A stretch of DNA of 64,000 bases from Naganishia liquefaciens (Eukaryota > Basidiomycota > Tremellomycetes > Filobasidiales > Filobasidiaceae), in contig BLZA01000023.1 of the NCBI GenBank assembly GCA_013423385.1, forward strand, positions 251,782 to 315,781. Reading direction: 5' to 3'. The translations under genes were made by a program, and so were the position numbers. Shown one piece after another: positions 11,955 to 23,743 of the stretch. The stretch's first letter is position 1. The number at the start of each line of letters is the position of its first letter. Under the pieces are notes generated by a model. The model worked only from the letters and a program-made list of their open reading frames with translations. It made no database searches and was not told the DNA's origin.

Positions 11955-14900
11955 TTACCCGTCAAGCTTCTTGATTCGATAATGAAGCACTACGTCTGCT
12001 GCAGAGGGGAGATCCAGACCCGGTCCTCTTTTGCCATGTGTGCCAGGATTATTCCAGATGAAGTGCTTCACAGCGGCCAACGTCATGTCGAGCGGGACGA
12101 CGACGCCATCGCACAAGATCTCCAGAGCTTCTGCAGGGTATGTCGCGTCTGGGATGGCCGATGAATCCTGACTCATGCGGTTGGCAGCGGCAAGAGCAGC
12201 CTGTTCGACAGCCATGAATTTACCGGGCGCTTTCGCGCTGATTGGGGTCACTGTCATGCCGTCTGCCTGCACCTCCATTTTGGCAGGCGCAGTTGCAGGT
12301 CGTATTCGTCCCGAAGACATGCTGGCGATAGAGCCACGCCGTGAGACGGCTGAGAGATCGATTCGGGAACACACCTGATCAGAATCGGTGTCAGTGCCTA
12401 CGTGCATCTACCATGGCGGAGCACATACATAAGCAATGATTTTGCCTACTCGGACAGTCTGGACAGCTGACAACCGGGAAGTGCTAGATGCAAGAAAGTC
12501 AGCTGTGTCGAAGACTGTTTTTCTTTGAACCCACGAAGCCGGCAAGGCAGGGAGTCTGTCTTGCTCTTCCGCGTCGGGCCAGGGTTCGAGAATAAAGGTC
12601 AATTTTTTCGGATCCGCCGGCTTGGTCCGACCCGTGAACAGGAAGTCGAGGAGCCAGATCGGTGCAGCCATCTCTACTGCTTCCATATCGCGCTCCACTC
12701 GTGATACCATACTGCGATAGGTGACAGCCCAGGCTCCAGCGTCCTGGTTGGTCTCTGAGATAATGACAGCGGTCTTTTCGGGGAAAGCGTATGGTGGAGC
12801 CTCTGTGTAGAAAGGAGGGTTGAAGGGGTGGGAGCGGATCTCCTCCAAGCAACGAAGCTGCTCTGCTTCCTTGCTATCTGACTTGGAGACCTGTCAATAA
12901 GGATCAGCACGTTATCGGGCTGCCCAAATTCTTTGCGGACATACCTCGGTAGCGTCTTCGCCATTATCTTTCAGGGACATCGGAGTGTCATTTCCCTGAC
13001 CCGAAGTCTCTGTTGCATCGTTCGTCTTCTTGCCCTTGCCCCCAAAGCCCTTGAACTTTCCCATGAAGCTAGCCTGAGAGCCTCCAGGAGTTTGCGGTAC
13101 AGTAGAGTCGGGGCGGCGTGTAGGTGACGGGTCTTTATGGCTATTTGGACCGGGAGTTGTCGCCTTGGACTTTTTGGAGGGGAATGAGAAGTAATCTTTG
13201 CCGTTGCTCGAGTCGCCTCGAGGTGATTTGGCAGCTGATAGGGCGGTCGATGCGGGAGTCGTAGTCTGTGATGCTCCACCCATACCAGGCGACTGGGGGA
13301 TAGTAGAAAGGGTGTGACCTGCATGATCTCCGTTGGTGCGACCTCGATTCGCCCAGGCGTGAAGCTTTGGTGCGGAACCTTGCGGCGAGCTTGCGGGTAG
13401 AATTGCAGGCGTGGCAGCCGGGGTGGCAAGACCGACCATCAAACCCCCGGGAGTCATCGGAACAGCGCTGTTTGTGGACTGGGCCCTTTGCCTAGTACCA
13501 CTAATGGCGTTGCCGATGGAGATATACGTAGGCGCCGCACCTCGTTGCAGACCGCGTCCGGCAGGAGTGGGAGCATCGCCCGCCTCCGATGCTTGCTGTT
13601 GGAATTTGGCAGCCTCGGCAGCCTCTGCCCGGATGAGACCGGTAAAGAGATTGGCCAATACCCATTTGCCGAGATTAACTGTGAGTAGAGTTGGTTAGTC
13701 AGAACAAAACAAGGTATGATCAAGAACCTCTATGCAGGTCAACGTACTTCTTTCTTCAGGCCTGAATGCGGGATCGTTTGCGTAACCGGCCTGGTCTGCA
13801 TATACCTCGGCATCCCAGCATGTCGCTTCTTCCAGATGTACGGTAATGTCGCCGTTCTTGGTATCGACCTGGCACCACTGTCGGACAAAGGATTGACCGT
13901 CGATTTGGACTGCGATGAGATCCAAGGCTTCCTTGGAGTCCACTTCGCCGTCGGCATTGTAAACGAGCCCGTGATTCGATTTATAAATTCGATCGATTTC
14001 CTCTTCTTTGAAGGTTCCGACGCAGACACCTTTAACAATATCAAAAATCGAAATTCTTCCGGCGGTATCCATGGCCAGGACATGTTGACGGTCATGTAGC
14101 ATCTTGGCCCGAATCAAGCCCGGCCGTCCTCGGATAATCGCTTGCGGTGCTTGACGCAGTGGAACAGCATCAGAGGCAACGTCGCGATTTTCGAATTGGT
14201 TTTTCGCAATTTCCGCTGGATCCCGAACTGACGTCGCGGCGCGCGCAGAGTGGAACATACTAGCCTGAGATGGGCCCCGTGCGTGTCCGGCAGCGAGCCG
14301 GGGATCTGTGTCTCGAGGCAGAGACACGGCCGACGCTGTGTAAAGGGATGCGCCACGGGACACAGAGCCGCGACTGAGAGATGGGTAGGGGCCCGACTTG
14401 TCGATGGCGCCGAGCGATATCATACTTCGGAAGGGAACGCCGGAGGGTGACAAAGTTGGACCAGCTTTTTGGTCAGATGTCGTGTTAGCGGTAGGTGAAG
14501 GCGCAAACGCAACGGCCCGCTCCTTTGGCGCAGGATCGAGGAATGGATTCTGCGAACCCAAAATACTCGCTGGTTCCGTCTCTCTCGGCCCCAATGTCGA
14601 AGTCTCCGCCGGCATTGCCGAGCCGAGGAGAACCACATCGTCCGGACGATTCATCCGTCCTCTAACGTCCTCCCACCGTGCAACATCCGCGCTAGCCGTT
14701 GCAGTCCACACCATTTCGTCTTCGAGGCACTCAATCCGCACAATTCCCTGCGTGCCTTCGCGTTCCCCGCGCCGTCGTTCACATCGCGCAAGAAGCGTGC
14801 ACTCGCCCTCGCCCCAGTCGGCAGTGATACCGCCGAGGTCGGTTACACAGAGATTTCCGGCTCGGTCGCCGGAGAAGAACCGCTCCAGGTTGGGATGCGA

Positions 14901-16400
14901 AGATGCAAGCGACCAGATTGGGGCTGAATGATGGGTGAACGTGTGAATGCATCGTTGCGCGGCAAGAGACCACAGCCTGCAGAAAAGCCTCAATCAGCTG
15001 ATACTCATCGACGATTGGCAGCCGAGACTCACTTGACGGTCGAATCCGAGCTGCCCGACAGCATCTAGAGCGCAAACTCGATAAGACGTCGCCATTGCTT
15101 GATGAACGAAAACTTACATAGCGTCCATCCTCACTCATCAACAAAGCCTTGACGTTATCCGTATGACCTACTAGCTGCCCAGCACCACTGCGCATGCCCG
15201 ATGCACCGGCACTCGGGACACGCGGATCCCAAAGACGGATGACCCGCTCTGGCGTTCCGGAGGCCAGAAGTGTTCCCTGGAAGTCTATCGTAACACAAAT
15301 TGCCTTCAGCGTTTCTTGCGTTCGAGCTGTGGCAGAAGCACTTACTGCTAACGAGCGCATATACGCTGCCCTTGTCTCCGCCATTCGCGAGACCGGAATC
15401 GGCGTCTCCGCCGACAGCGAGACTCGCGATCGGGGCATATGGTTTCGGGCTATGGATATCCCAGACATTGATCTGACGATCGAGTCCTCCTGAGAAGAGC
15501 AGTGATGGGTGCGGGCTATGCGCAAGTATGAATGAGCTGCCGATATAGGAGAAGCAAGGAAGACAGTACGTACGCGAATGCAAGACATTTGACGTAGTCC
15601 TTGTGAACACCGACCAATGCGGGCTGATCGTGTTTCTCCTGCGAGTGTGGCTGCCAAGCGCGAATAGAGCGGTCGGATGAGGCGGTTATCACTGCGAAGC
15701 AGATGTCAGTAGACTGTATATGGCTCCAGGAGAGAAGTACTTGCCAGTTTGATCTTGATTGACTAAAAGCAAGTCATTGACCCAATCCGTGTGGGTTTGC
15801 ACTGATTGTCGAAATTTCGGTTGCTGCTTTCAGGTGTAAGAATATATCAATGATTTCTCGCGCAAGGGAGTGACTGACACCCAGAGATCCACCCTGTATG
15901 GCCTCATGATCCACGATCCACTTCGCCGATCCATCGTCTCTCCCCTTCCTTGCAATGGCATCCCCTGTAGACCTGGTATTTCCACCAATGTATCCAAATT
16001 CGGAATCATCCTCTTCTGTTTCCTCTTCATCATCCACCACTCCGATTCTCTCCCACTTGACGTACTCCTCCTCGACGCCCTTCTCGGCGCGTTTCATCGG
16101 AACGCCTTGTTCCCAACTCGCAACCAATCCATCCCTTCCTCCTGTATACAGAATTCCGGCAGGTGCATCCTGTCCATGCAAGAGTGTCGTCTTATCGAGC
16201 GCCAATGCTGTGACTCCAAGACAATGCGCTGGATGCGTCGCCTCTGGAGCTACAGCTTGTCGAGGCGTCGTCGCCGGAAAGACTCGATACGAAGGCGCCG
16301 CACGGCCGATTTGGTCGTGCTGCGGCGGCGACAAGCCGAGCGCTGGAGGCGTCGCCGACGGAGTTGCAAGCGTGTAGGAGACTCGTTTACGTGTGACCAT
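11955..16400 (-). CDS. WDR48/UAF1-like WD40 protein (deubiquitinase cofactor)
   Basis: WDR48 (yeast Duf1, fission yeast Bun107) binds and activates ubiquitin-specific proteases. The first exon is 15879-16400, starting [13 protein letters not shown]; about ten exons follow. WD repeats are readable: [114 protein letters not shown]. The typical [37 protein letters not shown] and [17 protein letters not shown] come next. The WDR48 C-terminal region has a Ser/Pro/Thr-rich insert, then [36 protein letters not shown] and a ubiquitin-like end ([29 protein letters not shown]). The intron whose donor lies at 15739-15744 uses GCAAGT. One short intron near 15310-15365 has an ambiguous boundary. Divergent from alpha-SNAP. 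Confidence 0.85.
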
Positions 16401-16815
16401 CGTGCTTGGGTTCCTTGAAAGCCGGGCTCACGAGCACGAAGGGCGGGGGAGTCCAGACGGGGACGAGGTGTTTATACGTCCGAGCGTCGCATGTGGGGGG
16501 ATCGTCATTTGAGACATGGCGAAGCCCGGCAATGCAGCCACTGCAACCGCCGCAATCGGCATAGACCGGACCGTAAACGCGTCACAAAGCTTCCGATTAA
16601 GCCACGGCAAGCGGCTAAAGACGGAATTGTAGAGGCTTGTTCGAGGATTATCAGCCAAGAAGCAGAGACTTTTGCTATCGAATTTGCTGCCCATTATATA
16701 ACGTCAGACAGCTCTTCCGCGGTCGAGAACGTCATCGCGCAAAAGGAATCATCTTCAAACCGACTTGCCCGTTTCGAGATCTCCTGTATCATTGCGCACG
16801 GCAGATACGCACACC
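16401..16815. promoter_or_regulatory. Shared divergent promoter of the WDR48-like gene and alpha-SNAP
   Basis: About 415 bp separate the two start codons. A TATATAA motif at 16695-16701 lies about 120 bp upstream of the alpha-SNAP ATG and may serve it. No other motif is claimed. Confidence 0.4.
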
Positions 16816-18105
16816 ATGGCAACAGAAGGCGATAAACTATTCCAGCAGGCTACCAAGAAAGCCCAATCTTCCGGCGGCTGGTTCTCCTCGGCATCATCCA
16901 AACACGAAGCCGCGGCGGACCTCTTCCAGCAATCCGCCAACGCCTACAAGGCCGAACTCAATTTTTCCGCTGCGGGTCAAGCGTTTTCGAGAGAAGCCGA
17001 GCAGAGGATCAAGCAAGGAGATGCTCAGCATGAGGTCGTACAGGCGTGGGTGAATGCCGGAAGGTGTTTCAAGAAGACGGATCCGCCAAAGGCGGTCGAG
17101 GTTCTGGGCAGGGCCGTGACGGGGTTGGTCAAGCAGGGGCAGTTCAGGCAGGCCGCTGATAGAGAAAAGGAGGTGAGTTTATTGTGTTAGAGGGAAAGTG
17201 CATCGAGCACGGACCGTTTGACCGACAAGGGAGTCCAGCGAGAGTCCCTTGTGGCCGGAAATCATCTCATCGAAGATGTAATCAGCAAAAAGGCCATAAC
17301 GCTTGAATGACAAAGTCGATTCTAGGATGACCTCCTGAAGCTCCGGGCAGGCTGCAAAGCTATCGTCAGCAGGCTACAGATCACTCCGGCCCAACCATTC
17401 CGTTACTCCCTCACGTCGACAGACAGACAAACAGATGACTGATCTAACCCTTCATTCTCGTCTTTAGATCGCTCAGATTTGGGCGCAGGACGGTCAGAAC
17501 ATGACGAGCGCTCGTGATAGCTACGTCCGCGCAGGCGAATGGTACAAGCAGGAGGAAGCCAACGCGTAAGTTTCAATCCTGATCCATGACCTGGATGACG
17601 TGTCAAACGCCCTGACCTTTTCACATGCCGTAGTACGGCCAACCAATGCTACCAGCAAGCAGCCGAGTACTCGGCCGATCTCGGCGACTTTGGTCGTGCC
17701 ATCGAGCTCTACGAGCAAGTCGGGGACTGGAGTCTCGCGAGCCCGTTGACCAAGTATAGTGTCAAGGAATACTGGTTGCGGGCCTGTCTATGCGCTATGG
17801 CCATGGGTGTAAGTCTTCCTGTTGAAAGGTATCTATATACAAGCTCACAAAGTCGTTCATTACAGGATCTCGTCACTTGCAGCCGTCTGTTGACCACGTT
17901 TGCCCAAAAGGACGTTACCTTCCCGAGCACTCGGGAATATCAGCTCGCCGCAGCAGTTATGGACGCGTGCGAACAAGGCGACGTCGAAGCCTTCACGCAG
18001 TCCGTGTATGACTATGATCGTGTTACAAAGTTGGACAATTCAAAGACGGGAATTTTGTTGAGGATCAAGAAGGGTTTGGAGATGGAGCAAGATGGCCTGA
18101 CATAG
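16816..18105 (+). CDS. SEC17: Alpha-SNAP, SNARE-disassembly adaptor
   Basis: Alpha-SNAP recruits the ATPase NSF (Sec18) to SNARE complexes so that they can be taken apart after membrane fusion. Four exons (16816-17172, 17468-17565, 17634-17808, 17866-18105) give 289 residues, the usual family length. The TPR-like helices read GDKLFQQATKKAQSSGGWFS, EAAADLFQQSANAYKAE, AQIWAQDGQNMTSARDSYV, RAIELYEQVGDWSLASPLTK and YSVKEYWLRACLCAMA. The C-terminus has LDNSKTGILLRIKKGLE, matching the conserved end that stimulates NSF. Intron 1 is 295 nt, about five times the local norm; the other introns are 57-68 nt. Confidence 0.95.
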
Positions 18106-18440
18106 CCGGACTAGGAGCGAGTGCACATGAATGTTTGGAATTCCTTGTAATCGATAGTACATATACCAGGCTGCGTGGGATTGCCTGTTCATCAAATGTT
18201 TCATGTCTCTAAGGAAAGCGGGCGGCAATGTTAGGCTTAGAACTCCGATCATTTCTCGGTCAACCGACAAAACCATCTGCCCTCTCCCTGGATTCTGCTT
18301 TGAACAGTAATCAAAGCTGACATACCGGTGGCAAATTTCGGCCAGGGAAGTCCTTCTCTTACGCAGACCTTCAACAAGGCGTTGAATTTACGAGAGTATT
18401 AGTTTTCCGTCCAAACAAAAATTACGTGGTGGGAAAGACC

Positions 18441-20496
18441 TCACAGTAAAGCAATCAACGTGCTTTCAGACATCCTTCGACCGATAAAACATATGCCATG
18501 GGGGTTCCCTTTGTCGTCTGTGCCGAGGGGAGCCGTTGCGATCGGGCATCTGTATGAAAGCGAGGACTCTACCTTGTCAGGCCAGTGCTGTCCTCCTAAG
18601 AAAGTCGACTGACCCATCGAGTGCCGCCCAGCGAGTGATGGCGTAGTTCGCGGGCGCTACCAAGGCATGGAGTCCATGCTTTTCCAACATGACTTCCAGT
18701 CCAGGCTTTTCGAGAAGGTGTTCCACTATCTCCGAATGGTCAGCAGTCCGAAAGGCTATCCATGCGAACATAGCGCTTACCCAAGCCAGATAGAATTGTC
18801 CTCGAGTCGCAACGCCACTCGCAGCCATCTGCAGGCGTGTGCTCGAGATTGGGCTCTTTGTTAAGGAACTGCAGTACTCAAATCTCAGATCACCCGCGAT
18901 ACTGGCACCTGGCACCGAGAAGAGAAATCGCTGTATATACCTTGGCAATATCAGTATCCCCGATAGGCATCTCCCTGGTCTGCCCCTGGGATTAATGCGT
19001 CAAGATCTTCGCTTTTCACTGTTCAACGAGAAGCCAATCTCACCTTGTGTAGCTTTCTGAACCTGATTGCTCACCAGAGTAAAGCGATAATCAGAATCAA
19101 GAAAGTAATAGTGCAATCAAAGACCATTACCTGGTGAGCTTTACAAGTGTTTCAATCTTGCTCCCTCGATAGAGCGCGGGGTCGTTCTCGAAGCTATCTT
19201 CATAAGCTTGTGTTCAGTCCACCGTTCAAAATTCTCGGTGCCTTTCATAGTCGTCAAAGAGCTAGTGTCAATGATATCATGGATCTCTGCTCCTAGCTCT
19301 TTGATGCGAAGAATGGCTCGGTCGAAATCGTCGAAAACCCTTTCGACAGATCCATTAATGCTAGTATGAGATGTCAACTTAATGGAGAAGCTCATCGTAT
19401 GGCGGAAAGCTTCGACTTACATGAGATCTCCCCAGCTTTCGGCGGCAAAAATTCCCTTGGGGAGTATGCCTAATCTTTTCCCACCAAAGTTGGCAAACGG
19501 CGTCCCGGTGTATTTCGGATTCTCTGATATTTCCACTTTTTCCTTCCCGTTTGGAACAGGCTGTCCAACCATGGATGTCGGAGCCACAAAGTATCGATGC
19601 CAGGGATCTGTGGGGTCTGTCGGATCTGTCGCCGCAAGCGCTGTCAGTAGGATCGCCAAATCATGAGCGCTCTTTGCAACCGGGCCCGAATCACGCGTTT
19701 CGTGAAATGGGCCCAGACCTGGTGTTGGTCGGATGGCAAAGCATGCATTTCGGGCTGCTGGTATGATAACAGCTGCTGTAGAGTTTCCAGCAATTGCTGC
19801 AGCGGCAAACCCTACTGAAACCGCGACAGCGCCGCCGAAGGACGCCGAGTGATGTTCCCCGTACGCTGATTTGCAGGGTCTGCAACTGGAATCTTGCTGA
19901 TCGCCTCCATCGCTGCGGTATCCCGGAAGATAGGTCTTGCCCAGAATGATGGCTCCCCCGGCACGAAGCTTGTTGATCGTCTTTGCTTGCGGTCCTGCGC
20001 GAAGTAAATGGGAGTAGGTCAGTCTGACCTTTTCTTCATATGGCGCCTTTGTTGACGCTTCGAAGTACACCCACCCAATTCGGTTTCCGTACTCTTCGAG
20101 TCCTTGACCAAGAGGGGGACTCCGTGCAAGGGGCTGAGAACGATCTTATACCCAGCCATCTCGTTAATTTCGATTCAACAACTGTATGGTTCCCATAGGG
20201 ACGTACTCCATTTTCGCGCAATGAGTCGAAGTGTTGAGCTGTAGCCCTCAACTTTGCTCTTGACTCTAGTTCGACGACTGCATGAAGTTCAAGGCCCTTC
20301 TCGTTGTCGTCTTCGATTCTTTGCTAGGGAAGACCAGGGCTGTCAGCATGGCTGCATCGGGGAGAGAGCCTGAGCCTACCAAGTACTCATGGACAAGTCG
20401 TACGCTTGTCAGGCCTCCAGCGGAGAGATGCTCTTGTAGCTGTCCAATAGTTGTGGTCAAAAGATTTACTGAAGCTGGGAAACGATCTTGGCTCAT
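18441..20496 (-). CDS. Amidase-signature-like protein, catalytic motifs degenerate
   Basis: The order of motifs is that of fungal amidases: IGQLQEHLSAGGLTSVRLVH, QRIEDDNEKGLELHAVVELE, SPLHGVPLLVKDS, INKLRAGGAIILGKTYLPG, AVAVSVGFAAAAI, IIPAARNACFAIRPTPGL, SGPVAKSAHDLAILLTAL, LEKHGLHALVAPANY, and CPIATAPLGTDDKGNPHG. The catalytic Lys in LVKD is present. The usual SSGGSA (cis-Ser) reads SASFGGA, and the nucleophile block (TGGS type) reads NSTAAV. A segment after VKD that normally holds TTAGSYAL is missing. Exon 1 is 20380-20496 and exon 2 is 20207-20323. The part at 18600-19400 is hard to splice, and the frame changes near 19200. It may be a pseudoenzyme or a decaying gene. The last exon could extend beyond 18441. 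Confidence 0.55.
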
Positions 20497-20786
20497 GTCG
20501 TTTATGGTACAAGCAGGAATGAGCTAACAACGATCAAGATGATCTGCTTGCCTTTCCTCGAACAAGCAATGCTTTTATATTGCCATGACAACGGCTTGTA
20601 GGTTCAGGCCCTGTATGTCTCCCTTTCAAAGATGACACACCCAGAGCTTCTTCGGTAATGACGGATAAATGGAACGGATCGTCGTTCCTTCGAGTGTAAT
20701 AATCAAATGTGCCTGAACCCATGTACAAGTCAAGTGTCTATGCGCGATAACACCTTGAAGCAAACAAGTGACGATGCTCATGGTCC

Positions 20787-21597
20787 TCAGGGGAGAGTCA
20801 GCATTCCTGCTCCTACAGCTCCGCCCAAGACCGCAAGCACGGCGGTACGCATGCGGAACATTGAGCGTTGCTGGGCGGATGAAGCGAGGACAGGCATGTC
20901 CATAGTCCACGTCCTGCATCGTCAATTGAGTAAGGGTCAAATGAGCAGCAAATGCGGCATCATATGTTCTGGACATACGCTGTAGCATAGAAGCCTCCCG
21001 CTGTAGCTGTGTATGACGGATCGATGGGAATTGCTGTTTTGACGCCCTACGAAGATAGAACAACAGTGATCAGCGTACCGCCTTGAATAGAGCGATCAAA
21101 GGGTAGAAAGAAGCCAATACTTACTGCCTTTTTGCAGATGACGGCACCAAATTCTCGAGCATACTGCACATCCCACGAATTCGTGCACTGCGAGACAAGA
21201 CACATGCCCATAGCTTGCAAGTACTCCTAGATAAGATAGAACTCCGGGTCAATACGATGGGCTTTCATTATCGGAGCACGAGAACCTACAGGGTATTCAC
21301 AGTTTGCCTGAAGGTTTTGTGGACTATTGTGAAGGTCTGACATCCACGGAGCAGGTAAAGCCTGCGTCACGTACATGTGACAGTTGTACCAACATTCTGC
21401 CCATTGTAGTCGTGTCAGCGTTTTGCTGTAGATACGGAATCCAACGACATACCTGATACGTCTTTTCCGTTGACATTCAGATTAAACTGTTTTGCTACGG
21501 TCGACCCTCCCGCAGGACTCGCTGTCACCGGCGAAAGAAGGAGCAAAAAGCCAGAGAAAAGGCTCAATATCCATGCGCCTCGAGAACTTGTTGTCAT
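20787..21597 (-). CDS. Small secreted protein with Cys residues and a C-terminal hydrophobic tail
   Basis: Five exons (21453-21597, 21290-21396, 21125-21226, 20979-21046, 20787-20913) give 182 residues in phase. A signal peptide is clear: MTTSSRGAWILSLFSGFLLL then SPVTASPAGG. The mature part contains ECWYNCHMYVTQ, ANCEYPEYLQAMGMCLVSQC and FGAVICKKAGVKT. The end is a hydrophobic segment, AVLAVLGGAVGAGMLTLP, followed by the stop. The tail could be a GPI-attachment signal or a membrane anchor; basic residues just before it (FRMRT) make GPI less certain. An upstream in-frame ATG at 21639 would add 14 residues. I do not recognise the family. The gene lies head-to-tail 290 bp upstream of the amidase-like gene. 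Confidence 0.65.
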
Positions 21598-21639
21598 TGC
21601 GAAAGGGGTAGACGGTTGTTGATGGCGGATGGGGGACAT

Positions 21640-22266
21640 GATTGCCTTGAGAAATGGGTAGGCGTGATGATCGTGCTGGTGAAGGTTTGAAGCAGAAAAG
21701 CTGGTCAGAGGGCTGTGGGAGGAGCCATGGTGAATATATTAGATGTCCACGAGAAATGAAAAAGGCATTGTACGCATTGTCCAGCTGGCGGAGAGGGCGA
21801 ACAATGAAAGTTGACCACTGAACAATGCATCGAATAAACTGGCCGGTCATGTCTCAGACTCATTTCTCTGCTTTATGTCCCGAATCGCTTCCGGAAAGGA
21901 CCCCGCTCGCGCGCCTTGGTTTGGTGCGGGCATGAGCGCGTGTCTGTCACCGCTGGCGTTTGAGTTCTGCGCCGCGCAACCTTGAGCTGTCACCGAAGCC
22001 TATGCTGCGATTGACTCGGGAAAGATAGCTCTCCTGGTGACCGCAGTCACCAACCATCTCTACTGAAGAGCTTACACAACATATTGATTTGAGAGATTTA
22101 TCCAGCAAAGGATAATCAAACACTTTGAGCATGCTTTAATGGCTTTACGAAAGCTCACTCGCATTTTGATGCGTCATATGAACAGAATCTCGAGCCTACG
22201 ATGCGTTGCACTCTTCAAGTCCTATGTATCTAGTTTTCGTCGTTTTAACCAGCATCCTCTGATTAA
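21640..22266. other. Intergenic spacer
   Basis: This spacer holds the promoter of the small secreted protein (minus strand) and the 3' region of PDX1. I see no convincing gene in it. Confidence 0.4.
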
Positions 22267-23743
22267 TCAGTCCAGCTTGTTGGCCATTCGTCCACCGAGC
22301 ATGTTGTCGTCGATTCCGATACCGACCATCGCCTCTCCGATACCGCTGCTGACTTCGGCCAGAATCTGTTGTGGCAACCAGGTAGTCAGAAACCATTTAA
22401 AAAGAAGGAAATGGGCGACGCACCTTGGGGTTTTGGTAGTGAGTGACAGCCTGGACGATGGCCCTGGCCCTCAATGCGGGATCACCCGACTTGAACTAAA
22501 TACAACTGTCAGTCCATGTCACACAAAGACGATAATGCAGTGTGGTACGTACGATACCAGAACCAACAAAGACACCATCCATGCCCATCTGCATCATCAA
22601 CGCAGCATCTGCCGGTGTGGCGATACCGCCTGCGGCGAACAGGACGACCGGCAGACGCTTGAGTCGAGCAGTCTCCTTGAGAAGGTGGAAGGGTGCTCGA
22701 AGGTCCTTGGCGTAGGTGTATAGTTCCTGCAAGCCGCAGCGCGTCAGTTTGACAGTAGTAGTTACAGCAAAAGACAGCATACCTCTTCGCTCATGGTGGA
22801 TGCTCGGCGGATATCGGCGTTGATGGCTCGAGCGTGTCTCACAGCCCTATGACCCAAGATTGTATGAGCGTTGAGCTTTTCTCAAGTTCCATCTCACTCA
22901 CTCAACGACGTTACCACTTCCGGGTTCACCCTTACTCCTGACCATACTAGCTCCCTCCGAGATTCGTCGGAGAGCCTCTCCGAGGTCCTTGGCTCCACAA
23001 ACGAACGGCACCTTGAATGGGTGCTTGGAAATGTGGTGTTTATCATCCGCCATGGTAAGAACCTCACTCTCTGTCAGATGTGAACGCCTTTAGTTGTGTG
23101 CGTTTGAACGGCCGTATTGACATACCATCGATGTAATCGACACCAACAGCTTGCAGGATCTGCGCTTCGACCTGCAGATGAGATGGATTAGCTTTCAGAA
23201 TCTTGCATTCCAGAGTCGACGGACGATGTGACCAATTCGAGCCTTTGCCATAACAGGGATAGAGACGGCGTCGATGATCTCCTTGATCATTTGCGGGTCA
23301 GACTACATATGACAGCAGATCAGCGGGTGAGATTTGTTGGAGTCATGCGTGCCATACCATTCGAGCAACACCGCCGTGAGCACGGATATCAGCGGGAATT
23401 CGCTGCAAGAATACAACTGATCAGCAGGATTCATATCGGACCGTGCAACGCTGCTCACCTCCAAAGCCATGACGGCAACGGCGCCGGCCTCCTCGGCAAT
23501 CTTGGCCTGTTCGGCGTTCATGACGTCCATGATAACACCGCCCTTCAACATTTGGGCCAATCCAACCTTGACACCGAATGTGCCGGTACCGACAGAGGCG
23601 CCCTTGCCCGTGGCATCACCACGCGATGGCAATGGCACCGAGTTCTGAGCCTTGGCGACAGCAGGAGTGCTGGTTCCCGAGGCTGAGGAGCCGTTGGGCA
23701 GGTGAAGGTTTCCGTCCTTGTCGAGAATAGCGGGAGAGTCCAT
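22267..23743 (-). CDS. PDX1: Pyridoxal 5'-phosphate synthase, PdxS/Snz subunit
   Basis: The enzyme joins ribose 5-phosphate, glyceraldehyde 3-phosphate and ammonia to make vitamin B6; ammonia comes from the PDX2/SNO glutaminase, which is not in this window. Nine exons (23459-23743, 23358-23402, 23225-23302, 23126-23171, 22902-23070, 22783-22846, 22553-22726, 22424-22495, 22267-22365) give 343 residues. Motifs are [42 protein letters not shown] (catalytic Lys130), [47 protein letters not shown] and [14 protein letters not shown]. An N-terminal extension of about 45 residues rich in Ser, Thr, Gly and Pro precedes the barrel. A TATATA lies about 65 bp upstream (23808-23813). Confidence 0.95.

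Noticed and set aside
15310-15365. A 19-nt intron in the WDR48-like gene
   Set aside because: A GTAAGT and a CCACAG 19 nt apart would join in phase, but the length is below any plausible limit. A longer intron starting at the GTT after VYAL fits the WD40 pattern as well.
22139-22723. 194-codon plus-strand frame
   Set aside because: It overlaps the well-supported last exons of PDX1 on the other strand and has no family features.
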